Source of the DNA: Chryseobacterium gleum | GTDB lineage: Bacteria; Bacteroidota; Bacteroidia; Flavobacteriales_D; Crocinitomicaceae | Length of the DNA: 64,000 nucleotides | Assembly: GCA_945902775.1 (NCBI GenBank) | Contig: CAMDMY010000002.1 | Coordinates: 1 to 64,000 of the forward strand | Direction: 5' to 3' | In this document: in pieces, positions 10,597 to 19,358 of the stretch | How positions within the stretch are numbered: position 1 is the stretch's first letter | How the letters are laid out: every line of letters starts with the position of its first letter | Position numbers and translations under genes: made by a program | The notes under the pieces: model-generated | Told to the model about the DNA's origin: nothing | Databases searched by the model: none | Seen by the model: the letters and a program-made list of their open reading frames with translations, nothing else

Positions 10597-10604
10597 TAAC
10601 TTTG
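10597..10604 (+). promoter_or_regulatory. -7 box TAACTTTG upstream of the MBL-fold hydrolase gene
   Basis: Exact TAnnTTTG match about 97 nt upstream of the ATG. Confidence 0.45.
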
Positions 10605-10701
10605 CTATATAATAATCATTTGCAAAGATTATAGTTATTAGGATCTAGACTTAAGTCTAATGTCTAATTTCTAAAAATCGAATGTCTTAAATTTTAATAA
10701 A

Positions 10702-11358
10702 ATGGCTTTACATATAGAAGTTTTTCCTTTCAATCCTTTTCAAGAGAATTCTTACATCATTTCTGATGACAAGAAAAATTGTGTCATCATTGATCCAGGT
10801 TGTTATGAAAGGGAAGAAGAGGAAGCATTGTTGGCTTATATAAATGATAACGGTTTAAAACCTTTAGCGCTTTTAAATACGCATGCTCATATTGATCATG
10901 TACTTGGTAATAATTTCGTACTAGAGAATTTTAAAATTGATTATTACTTGCACAGCGAAGATTTGGTGACTTTAAATTCAGTACCTAATTATGCACATTT
11001 ATATGGTTTTCAAGGATATAAAGTTTCGCCACAACCTTCTCACATTTTAAAAGGTGGGGAAAAATTAGTTTTTGGTGACATTGAATTAGATGTGCTTTTT
11101 ACTCCTGGGCATGCTCCTGGTCACGTTGTTTTTTACAATGCAGAAAATAAGTTTGTTATAAATGGAGATGTTTTATTTAGAGGTAGTTACGGAAGAGTTG
11201 ATTTACCTGGAGGTAGTATGGAGATTCTAAAGAAAACGATTGCTGAAATTATGTTTCAATTACCAGATGATACTTTGGTAATGTGTGGTCACGGACCGAA
11301 TACAACAATTGGGGTTGAAAAACGTTCGAATCATATTTTGTTAGAGTTGGCTCGTTAA
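10702..11358 (+). CDS. MBL-fold metallo-hydrolase (glyoxalase II-like)
   Basis: NTHAHIDHVLGN (HxHxDH) and FTPGHAPGHVVFY, NGDVLFRGSYGRVDLPGGS motifs. Confidence 0.9.
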   Translation: MALHIEVFPFNPFQENSYIISDDKKNCVIIDPGCYEREEEEALLAYINDNGLKPLALLNTHAHIDHVLGNNFVLENFKIDYYLHSEDLVTLNSVPNYAHLYGFQGYKVSPQPSHILKGGEKLVFGDIELDVLFTPGHAPGHVVFYNAENKFVINGDVLFRGSYGRVDLPGGSMEILKKTIAEIMFQLPDDTLVMCGHGPNTTIGVEKRSNHILLELAR

Positions 11359-11361
11359 TTT

Positions 11362-12483
11362 ATGAGAATTGCCATCAATACCCGTTTTTTGCTTTCATCG
11401 AAGATGGAGGGGTTTGGATGGTATACGTTTGAAGTAGTTAAGCGACTGGTTGAAAATCATCCAGAACACGAATTCATTTTTTTCTTCGATCGTCCGTTTG
11501 ATCAAAAGTTTATTTTTGGAAAAAATGTAACTCCAGTTGTTCTAAATCCACCGGCTCGACATCCTGTTTTATTTGTTTTGTGGTTTGAATTTGCAGTAAA
11601 ACGAGCTTTAAAAAAATACAAGGCAGATTTGTTCTTTTCTCCTGATGGTTATTTATCGTTAAGTTCATCTATTCCACAAATAGCAGTTATTCACGATATC
11701 AATTTCGAACATTTTCCAGAAGACATTCCTCTAACGGCTCGTAAATATTTACGCCATTTCTTTCCTAAATTTGCGAAAAAAGCGGCTAAAATTATTACTG
11801 TCTCCGAATATTCTAAACAAGATATTGTAAATACATATGCTATTTCACCTGATAAAATAAAAGTTGCTTGGAATGGGGCTTCGGATGTTTTTAAACCTTT
11901 ATCAGAAGATCAAAAGCAATCTATTCGCTTAAATTATACTTCAGGAAAACCTTATTTTTTATTTGTTGGAGCTTTGCATCCTCGTAAGAATGTAAAGCGT
12001 TTATTGGAAGCATATGCAATTTATCGTGCTACAGAAAATCCATTGTATGAAATGGTGATAGTAGGTGAATCGCTTTGGAAGAATTCTGGTTTTCAATTAG
12101 AACTATCTGAAAGTGTCAAAAATACAGTTCATTTTACAGGACATTTACCTTTAGAAGAATTAGCTGAAATTATGGGGGCTGCTTCTGTTTTTACTTATGT
12201 GCCTTATTTTGAGGGATTTGGTATTCCTTTGGTTGAAGCAATGAAATGTGGAACACCAATTCTTTCAGGTAATTTAACTTCTCTCCCAGAAGTTGCAGGA
12301 GATGCTGCTTTGTATTGCGACCCGATGAATGTCAACGATATTGCGAATAAATTGATTGAAATCGCTTCAAATGATGTTTTAAGAGTAAGTCTATCTCAAT
12401 TAGGACTAGAAAGAAGTCAATTATTTTCTTGGGATAAATCAGCAGAAATTGTTTGGAATGAAATCGTAAAGAACAAAGTATAA
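11362..12483 (+). CDS. glycosyltransferase family 4 (GT1-type)
   Basis: FLFVGALHPRKNVKRLLEAYAIY...VFTYVPYFEGFGIPLVEAMKCGTPILSGNLTSLPEVAGDAALYCDP. Confidence 0.92.
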   Translation: MRIAINTRFLLSSKMEGFGWYTFEVVKRLVENHPEHEFIFFFDRPFDQKFIFGKNVTPVVLNPPARHPVLFVLWFEFAVKRALKKYKADLFFSPDGYLSLSSSIPQIAVIHDINFEHFPEDIPLTARKYLRHFFPKFAKKAAKIITVSEYSKQDIVNTYAISPDKIKVAWNGASDVFKPLSEDQKQSIRLNYTSGKPYFLFVGALHPRKNVKRLLEAYAIYRATENPLYEMVIVGESLWKNSGFQLELSESVKNTVHFTGHLPLEELAEIMGAASVFTYVPYFEGFGIPLVEAMKCGTPILSGNLTSLPEVAGDAALYCDPMNVNDIANKLIEIASNDVLRVSLSQLGLERSQLFSWDKSAEIVWNEIVKNKV

Positions 12484-12493
12484 ATTATATTAT

Positions 12494-13873
12494 TCAATGT
12501 GCCACCCAAAGAGCAGGGTTCACACATTGTACACTATTACCAACCACCTGATGAATTTCAAAATGAGCAACAGAAACAGAACTATTCGGCGAAATCATTA
12601 ATGACCCTATCGATTGTTTTGTAGATACTTTTGTTCCAGCAGTAACGTATGTGTTTTGTAAATTAGTGTATACTGTTCGATAGTTACCATGTTTAATAAT
12701 TACAACTTTACCTGCTCCAGGAATATTTAAAACACTTGTTACTTCTCCTTCAAATACAGAACGAACTTGAGCACTTTTTGGAGCACTGATATCGATTCCG
12801 CTATTGTTTGTATATACGTTATCCAAAGTTGGATGCGCATTTTTTCCAAATCCTTCAGTTATTGTACCTTTATTTACAGGCCAAGGTAAACTACCCTTAT
12901 TGTTTTCAAAGCTTTTTCCTAATGCTGCTGCTTCTTTTGTTTCGGAGAATACTTCTTCTTTTTTTTCAACCGTTTCTTCTTTCGCTGTTTCGGATTTAGG
13001 TTCAGTTTTGCTCTCTGTTTTTGTTTCCGTTTTAGATGCTATGTTTGCTTCTTTTTTAGCTGCTTTTTTCTTTGCTGCGGCTTCTTCTTTTATTCGTTTT
13101 GCTTCAGCAGCAGCTTTTCCAGCTTTTATATTCGCTTCTGCAATTTCTTTACGAATTGCTGCGTTAATTTTTTCCTTAAGTATTTCTTTTTTGTTTTCGT
13201 CTTCTCTTAATTGAACCATCAATTCGTTTTCTTTCGATTTAAACGATTGATACACTTTTTGTTGTTTTTCCTTATCTTTTAGAATAGATTCATTTTCTTT
13301 TTTCTTATCAGCAAGAATTAACAATTTTAATTGTCTTTCCTTTTCGATGGAAGATATTTCTTCTTTAATTAATCCTTGGTGTTGCTTTATGATAAGGAAT
13401 TGTTTCATTTGAATTCCAGCAATTTTCTCTAAATATTTATTTCTTTTTAGTGCTTGGTAATAATTGTCAGCAGCGAAAATATACATCATTTTACCGTACT
13501 TATTTCGATGCTTATACGAATACAAAAGCATTTTTTTGTATTGAATTTTTAAAGTTTTTAATTTAGACTGAAGTTGTTTTATTTGACTTCCTTTTTTATT
13601 TACCTGAACTTCAGCACCTTTTATTTGATTGTCAAAATTACTAAGTAATTGCTCTCTATATTTAATTTGATTTTCAATGATTTTTAACTCATTAAGAGAA
13701 GCTTCGGTATTTGATTTCGTTTTGTTTAATAACGATTTTGTACTCGAAATTTTACGTTCAAGTTTATCTTGCTCTCTTCTTAAACGTTCACTTGATGTCT
13801 GCCCTATTATGTTTTGACAAAATGTAATTGTCAAACCGAAAAGCAAGACAATTTTAATTATTACACTTCTCAT
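12494..13873 (-). CDS. M23-family peptidoglycan DD-metallopeptidase / EnvC-like murein hydrolase activator
   Basis: Signal peptide, long coiled coil, Lys/Ala/Glu-rich linker, C-terminal GITEGFGKNAHPTLDNVYTNNSGIDISAPKSAQVRSVFEGEVTSVLNIPGAGKVVIIKHGNYRTVYTNL LytM-like domain. Confidence 0.9.
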   Translation of the reverse strand: MRSVIIKIVLLFGLTITFCQNIIGQTSSERLRREQDKLERKISSTKSLLNKTKSNTEASLNELKIIENQIKYREQLLSNFDNQIKGAEVQVNKKGSQIKQLQSKLKTLKIQYKKMLLYSYKHRNKYGKMMYIFAADNYYQALKRNKYLEKIAGIQMKQFLIIKQHQGLIKEEISSIEKERQLKLLILADKKKENESILKDKEKQQKVYQSFKSKENELMVQLREDENKKEILKEKINAAIRKEIAEANIKAGKAAAEAKRIKEEAAAKKKAAKKEANIASKTETKTESKTEPKSETAKEETVEKKEEVFSETKEAAALGKSFENNKGSLPWPVNKGTITEGFGKNAHPTLDNVYTNNSGIDISAPKSAQVRSVFEGEVTSVLNIPGAGKVVIIKHGNYRTVYTNLQNTYVTAGTKVSTKQSIGSLMISPNSSVSVAHFEIHQVVGNSVQCVNPALWVAH

Positions 13874-14684
13874 AACCTTCTGGAATCACTAAAATTAAGG
13901 GTTGTTTTTGATTGACTTCTGATTTTTCATATGTCAAATCAACTGTTATATTATTTCTTGGTGTTTTAATTTTTATTTGTACAATTTTAGGCAATGTAAA
14001 TGTTTCAATCACTTCTCTTTCACTATAATCAACATTTATGGAAGTTGAATCTGAGGGACTTGAAATTTCCATTCGTTTCAGGTGATTCATTTCTTTATTA
14101 ATGAAGTATTTAATTACTAAATCTTCTTTTGCTTTCTTTTCAGTTCGTTTAATTTTATGTTTTCTATGAGAAGAAATAATATAATTATATGGCTCGTGAA
14201 TTTGAAAGTATTTCTGTTCGGAAACATAATCTAAAGGAAGGCCTAAAAATAATTCCTCTAAATTTTTATAATTAAAGTCAATCCCGAAATTATCTTTTAT
14301 ATAGCTTAAGTCTTTGTTAATGTAACATTTATCTTTTTTATTGACTACAGTTAAAGAATCTTTTGTAATGATTGAGTTCACAATCGGTAACTTCATGTAG
14401 GTAATTAACAGATTAATAGCACTGTCTTTTACCATTCTCAAAGATGTCTTTAAATTGATGCTACGATTTGTGTCGCTGTATTCAGTCGTAATTTTAGAAT
14501 AGAAAAAATCTGGTTTTCGAATAGCAATACTATCCAAAACATGAAGTAAATCGGCTGTTTTTCTCCGTTCTAATTTTTCTTCTTCCACTGCTACTTTAGT
14601 TGTTGCACATGAAAAGAGTATTAAACTCAAAAAGACACTATAAACAAGTCTAGTAAAGTGGTTCATAATATTCTTTTTTATCAA
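13854..14684 (-). CDS. DUF4292 domain-containing lipoprotein
   Basis: Lipobox LILFSCATTK; likely start is the internal ATG at MNHFTRLVY; family recognised from sequence pattern and gene context. Confidence 0.7.
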   Translation of the reverse strand: MIKKNIMNHFTRLVYSVFLSLILFSCATTKVAVEEEKLERRKTADLLHVLDSIAIRKPDFFYSKITTEYSDTNRSINLKTSLRMVKDSAINLLITYMKLPIVNSIITKDSLTVVNKKDKCYINKDLSYIKDNFGIDFNYKNLEELFLGLPLDYVSEQKYFQIHEPYNYIISSHRKHKIKRTEKKAKEDLVIKYFINKEMNHLKRMEISSPSDSTSINVDYSEREVIETFTLPKIVQIKIKTPRNNITVDLTYEKSEVNQKQPLILVIPEGYEKCNN

Positions 14685-16392
14685 TTTTTTTATCTAAGTT
14701 CTTATTGGTCGAACCAAGTGTTTTGGCATTTTTCCAATATTCGATTGCTTTTTCGTTCTTTCCTTCTTTGAAAAGTACGTCACCCATATGTTCTACAATT
14801 ACTTTATCCGATGGACTTGCAGCAATCGCTTTTTCAAAATATTCTTTTGCTTTAGTAAAATCTCCTTTTTGGAATAAAACCCACCCATAAGTATCCATAA
14901 AGTGTGGTTGTCCAGGTGAAATAAGATTCGCTTTTTTAATTAATTCCTCTGCTCTATCAAGATCGATTTTTGATATTGCTAATCGATAGGCATAATTGTT
15001 CATATTTAATGTACTAGCAGGATCTAAAGTAAGCGCTAATTCATAATTGGTTTTGCCTTCGATGGTTCTTTTTAGTCCAAAGTAAGCTTCCCCCAACTGA
15101 CTAAAAATTTCAGCTTGTAATGGCTTATCATTTATTACAATATCTTTTCCCGCTTCTAAAGTTATTGCCGCTTCATCGTATTTTTTTATTTGATTAGCAG
15201 CAATTCCATTCAAAAGGTAAACTGAAGCAACCGAAGGAAACAGTTCTAAACACTCTTTACTATCAGTATACAATTCAGTGTATTTAAGAGCTTGGTATTC
15301 CATTATTAATACTTGATTCCAAATTGTAAATTTACTTTTATCAAATTCTAGTGCTTTTTTATAAGAAGCTAATGCTTTGTCATCTTTTTCAGCTTGTAGG
15401 TAATAATCTCCTTGAATCGAATGTGCTTTTGCATCGGTAGGATATTGTGTTACCATAATATCCACTAATTCAAACATTTCAGGAGTTACTTTCCCATTAC
15501 TTTCTTGTAAATCTATTAAGATTTTCATTTTAGAATCAATATCTACATCTGTACACATAAATCCTTTTGTCATTTCTTCTAACGATTCTTTTTTCTTCCC
15601 TTGTTGACGATAAACATCCGATAAACCTAAGTGAGCACGACCATTTTCGGGATCAGCTTTTGTTAGTTTTTCTAACATTTCAATCGCTTTCTTATCCTGT
15701 TTTGTCTGAAAATAATAATCGATTAATGTACCAATTAAACGAGGATCTTCCGGGAATTCTAATCGCGCTTTATTGATTTCTTCAATTCCTTTATCCGCTT
15801 GTTTATTTTGAACATATAGATTAAATTTTTGAAGAGTTAATTCAGGATTTAATCCTACTTGATCCTCTGTTTTAGCTAATGCTTTTATTGCTTCTGAAAT
15901 TTTACCTAGTTTCACCAGGCATTCTGCATAACCATATAACCATTCAACATTGCTTGGCTCAGTTTTGGTTAATTTTTCAAATCCTTTTAACGCTTCATTC
16001 ATTTTTCCTTGTTCGAAAAACATAAATGATAATTCTTGTGTGTACCAAATATTATTAGGATCAATTTTTGAAGCTTGTTGAATGCATTGAGCTGAACGTA
16101 CTAAATCATTTTTTTGAAGATATAATTGGGACAAAGCATAATAAACGGCGTCATCGTTTTGACGAACTGTTAAACAATAAGCGAAAGCCGCTAATGCATT
16201 GTCAGTTTCTCCTTTTTCTTTTAAACGTAATCCTTCGTGAAATTTCTCGATGTAAGGATAATTCAATTTTGAAACTGAAGGTTTATCTGAATTGACACTA
16301 TTTTTTTTTGTTGCGCAAGAAGAAATGACAAGAGAAATTATAATTCCAATTGCAAGATTTGTAAAGTGAAAATTTGATTTAAATTGCGCCAT
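14650..16392 (-). CDS. tetratricopeptide repeat lipoprotein
   Basis: Multiple TPR motifs (e.g. AKAHSIQGDYYLQAEKDDKALASYKKALEFD); lipobox VISSCATKK. Confidence 0.9.
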   Translation of the reverse strand: MAQFKSNFHFTNLAIGIIISLVISSCATKKNSVNSDKPSVSKLNYPYIEKFHEGLRLKEKGETDNALAAFAYCLTVRQNDDAVYYALSQLYLQKNDLVRSAQCIQQASKIDPNNIWYTQELSFMFFEQGKMNEALKGFEKLTKTEPSNVEWLYGYAECLVKLGKISEAIKALAKTEDQVGLNPELTLQKFNLYVQNKQADKGIEEINKARLEFPEDPRLIGTLIDYYFQTKQDKKAIEMLEKLTKADPENGRAHLGLSDVYRQQGKKKESLEEMTKGFMCTDVDIDSKMKILIDLQESNGKVTPEMFELVDIMVTQYPTDAKAHSIQGDYYLQAEKDDKALASYKKALEFDKSKFTIWNQVLIMEYQALKYTELYTDSKECLELFPSVASVYLLNGIAANQIKKYDEAAITLEAGKDIVINDKPLQAEIFSQLGEAYFGLKRTIEGKTNYELALTLDPASTLNMNNYAYRLAISKIDLDRAEELIKKANLISPGQPHFMDTYGWVLFQKGDFTKAKEYFEKAIAASPSDKVIVEHMGDVLFKEGKNEKAIEYWKNAKTLGSTNKNLDKKIDKKEYYEPLY

Positions 16393-16397
16393 TTAAC

Positions 16398-17405
16398 TTA
16401 AGCAATGATTGAATAATCACTCAAACTTAAATCACGTGCTAAACCTTTGTATTTTGCATTTGAACCTAACATCGAATCTTTCAAATTAGCATTCATTATA
16501 ATTGCATTATCTTGTAAAATACTATTGCTAATTATTGAATTCGTCACCATTGAACCTTTTCCAAGTGAAACGTGAGGACCAACTATTGAGTTTTCTAAAA
16601 TTACGTCTTTAGCAATGTAGCAAGGTGGAATAATAATTGAGTTAATCAATTTAGAATCAGGGTGAACCATCTCTAAACCTTTTGCTCTGTCAAATTCTAA
16701 TACACGTTGATTAGTATAAACAGTAACTTCTTTATTTCCACAATCTAACCATTCAGTAACTTCTCCTGGTTTGAATTTTTTTCCTGATTCAGTTAATCTT
16801 CTTAATGCATCTGGTAATTGATATTCACCACTTTTAATGATATTATTATCAATCAAATATTCACATTCTTTTCTTAAAGCTGCCCCGTCTTTGAAATAGT
16901 AAATTCCAATCATCGCTAAATCTGAAACAAAAGTTTCCGGTTTCTCTACGAAGTCAACGATATTTCCTCCTTCATCTAATTTGATAACACCAAAAGCACT
17001 TGGGTTGTCGATTTGCTTCACCCATAAAATTCCATCTGCATTTGGGTCAATTTTAAAATCTGCTTTGAACAAAGTATCTGCAAATGCAACAACAACTGGA
17101 CCGTCCATTACTTCTTTCGCACACAATACAGCGTGAGCAGTTCCTAATGCTTGTTCTTGATGAAAGATAGTTCCTTTTGCACCTAATTTTCTAGCTACTT
17201 CGATTAATTCAGCTTCAACCTCGTCACCAAAATCTCCAATTACAAACGCAATTTCTTCGATTTTTTCACTGCAAAGTGCTGCAATATCTTCTACCAAACG
17301 GTGAACAATTGGTTTTCCACCAACTGGTAACAATGGTTTTGGAGTTGTTAATGTATGAGGACGTAAACGACTACCTCTACCTGCCATTGGAACTATAATT
17401 TTCAT
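16398..17405 (-). CDS. sugar-phosphate nucleotidyltransferase (RmlA/GlmU-like N-terminal domain plus left-handed beta-helix)
   Basis: IIVPMAGRGSRLRPHTLTTPKPLLPVGGKPIVHRLVEDI; hexapeptide repeats near the C-terminus. Confidence 0.9.
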   Translation of the reverse strand: MKIIVPMAGRGSRLRPHTLTTPKPLLPVGGKPIVHRLVEDIAALCSEKIEEIAFVIGDFGDEVEAELIEVARKLGAKGTIFHQEQALGTAHAVLCAKEVMDGPVVVAFADTLFKADFKIDPNADGILWVKQIDNPSAFGVIKLDEGGNIVDFVEKPETFVSDLAMIGIYYFKDGAALRKECEYLIDNNIIKSGEYQLPDALRRLTESGKKFKPGEVTEWLDCGNKEVTVYTNQRVLEFDRAKGLEMVHPDSKLINSIIIPPCYIAKDVILENSIVGPHVSLGKGSMVTNSIISNSILQDNAIIMNANLKDSMLGSNAKYKGLARDLSLSDYSIIA

Positions 17406-17451
17406 GTATTTATTGTTATGGATGCAACCTTAATTGCAAATGTGAATCAAT

Positions 17452-17886
17452 TTATTTTACTCCCGTGCTACCAAAACCACCTTCTCCTCTGGTTGTATCA
17501 GAAAGTGTTTTAACTTCTAGCCATTGTGCTTGTTCAACTTTCGCGAAAACTAATTGAGCAATACGCTCTCCATTTTCAATAACAAAGTCTTCATTCGAAA
17601 GATTGATTAAAATTACACCTACTTCTCCTCTGTAATCAGCATCGATAGTTCCTGGTGAGTTTAGAACAGTAACTCCTTTTTTCAAAGCCAATCCACTTCT
17701 AGGTCGAACTTGAGCTTCATATCCTTCAGGGATTTCTAAAAATACACCTGTTTTTACAAGTGTTCTTTCTAACGATTTTAGCGTAATTGTTTCAGTTAAA
17801 TTTGCTCTTAAATCAACACCTGCAGAAGCGGTTGTTTCGTATGTTGGCAAAGGATGTTGCGAAGTATTTATAACTTTTATTTGCAT
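17452..17886 (-). CDS. dut: dUTP diphosphatase
   Basis: Trimeric dUTPase motifs [53 protein letters not shown]. Confidence 0.97.
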   Translation of the reverse strand: MQIKVINTSQHPLPTYETTASAGVDLRANLTETITLKSLERTLVKTGVFLEIPEGYEAQVRPRSGLALKKGVTVLNSPGTIDADYRGEVGVILINLSNEDFVIENGERIAQLVFAKVEQAQWLEVKTLSDTTRGEGGFGSTGVK

Positions 17887-17912
17887 CTACTTATATTCTT
17901 TTCAATAACTTT

Positions 17913-17920
17913 CAAAGTTA
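17913..17920 (-). promoter_or_regulatory. -7 box TAACTTTG upstream of dut
   Basis: CAAAGTTA on the + strand, 26 nt before the start codon. Confidence 0.45.
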
Positions 17921-18033
17921 GTAAAAATTATTGTGATTTTTAACTCGCTTTTTTTGACTAAATTATTTTAGCAGTTTTTAGAGGATAAGTTTTGGATTGT
18001 GATTTAGTTTTTGAACTATGCTTTAATTTGGTG

Positions 18034-18393
18034 TTATTTTGAAGTAAGTTGATTTCTTAGAAATAAAACTTCGTTTTTTAAATTCTCAATTTGTTCTTTG
18101 TATGATTCAATAAGTTCATTTGGTAGATTGTTATTAAATGTCCCATTACCAGACATTGAACAGTTATACCAATAATTGGCAGGACTAAAGCTTAATAAAA
18201 AATCTAATTTAACATCTAATTCTGATGCGATTTTTTCAGCACGTTGAATGTCTAGTTTTGTAGCTCCACTTTCAATTTTTTGATAAGCTTGTTGACTTAT
18301 GCCTATTTGAGTAACTAAAGACTCTTGAGAAATACCTTTTAATTCTCTAAAGAAGCGAATTTTGCTTCCTAAATCCATATAAACTTCTTCCAT
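18034..18393 (-). CDS. XRE-family helix-turn-helix transcriptional regulator
   Basis: LGSKIRFFRELKGISQESLVTQIGISQQAYQKIESGATKLDIQRAEKIASELDVKLDFLL HTH_3 pattern. Confidence 0.9.
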   Translation of the reverse strand: MEEVYMDLGSKIRFFRELKGISQESLVTQIGISQQAYQKIESGATKLDIQRAEKIASELDVKLDFLLSFSPANYWYNCSMSGNGTFNNNLPNELIESYKEQIENLKNEVLFLRNQLTSK

Positions 18394-18505
18394 ATTTTTA
18401 AGGTTGTAAATTACAAGTTTGGGTTGTTATTTACAACCAAAGGTATAGAATCTTTCTGATTTCACTGTAATACTTTTGTGATTAAATAAACAAATAACTA
18501 TATAA

Positions 18506-19351
18506 ATGAAAAAAATTACCTTTTTCGTTATGTCTTGTATTGCATTACAAGTTCATAGCCAAAGTCAAATGATTGAAGAGCATCATGCGACGATTGAAGA
18601 CACTATTATCAGAATATCTAAACATCTACCTGTTTGGGATTATACAATGTTAGATTTTGATAACTACCCTAATACATTGGATGTTGATTTGAAACAAATT
18701 CAAGATGTTTCTCAAATTTACCAAGCAAATAATTTTACTCCTGAAAATGATACAGTATATGGAGATTTGCCGATTCTTAATTTAACCGAAGATGGAGTTA
18801 ATTTCAACATTATTGGAAAGTACAGTTTTACAAAAGGTCCTAGAGGAAATTTATTATTAGCAAACGATACATTACAAAATTTAGAAAAAATCAATTACAC
18901 TGAAACATATTTTCTAATGTATTTAAGTGATACTCTTGCATCTTACGAAAACACCTATTTTTCATTTTTTGATTTTAATTCCAAAAAATTAATTTTTGAA
19001 ATTTTTGAAAAAAATAAGTCTCTAAAAGGGGATTTGAGTTGGATATACTATGGTATTTCAAATTGTGCCGTTTGTTTAAATAAAGGAAATCAAACGAATA
19101 TCAATATTAATTGTTCTCCAAATCCTTCGTATGATAATTCTATTATTTCTTTTGATTTACCAATTGGTACAGATATTACAATTTCTTTAACTAATCAAGA
19201 TAACACAGTTAATAAAACACTTTACACTGGAAAAGCAAATAACGGACATAATGAATATCAATTTAGTACAAAGAGTTATACTACTGGATCTTATACTTTA
19301 ACAGTGATTACTTCAAATGGAAAATACACAACCTCTTTAATCATTTTATAA
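18506..19351 (+). CDS. secreted protein with T9SS type A-like C-terminal sorting domain
   Basis: Signal peptide; C-terminal CSPNPSYDNSIISFDLPIGTDITISLTNQDNTVNKTLYTGKANNGHNEYQFSTKSYTTGSYTLTVITSNGKYTTSLIIL. Confidence 0.75.
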   Translation: MKKITFFVMSCIALQVHSQSQMIEEHHATIEDTIIRISKHLPVWDYTMLDFDNYPNTLDVDLKQIQDVSQIYQANNFTPENDTVYGDLPILNLTEDGVNFNIIGKYSFTKGPRGNLLLANDTLQNLEKINYTETYFLMYLSDTLASYENTYFSFFDFNSKKLIFEIFEKNKSLKGDLSWIYYGISNCAVCLNKGNQTNININCSPNPSYDNSIISFDLPIGTDITISLTNQDNTVNKTLYTGKANNGHNEYQFSTKSYTTGSYTLTVITSNGKYTTSLIIL

Positions 19352-19358
19352 ATTCTGT

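Noticed and set aside
12804-13214. 136-aa ORF antisense to the EnvC-like gene, with apparent hydrophobic segments
   Set aside because: It mirrors the Lys/Ala/Glu-rich coiled-coil coding region on the opposite strand; the composition (Phe/Ser/Ala) is an antisense artefact.
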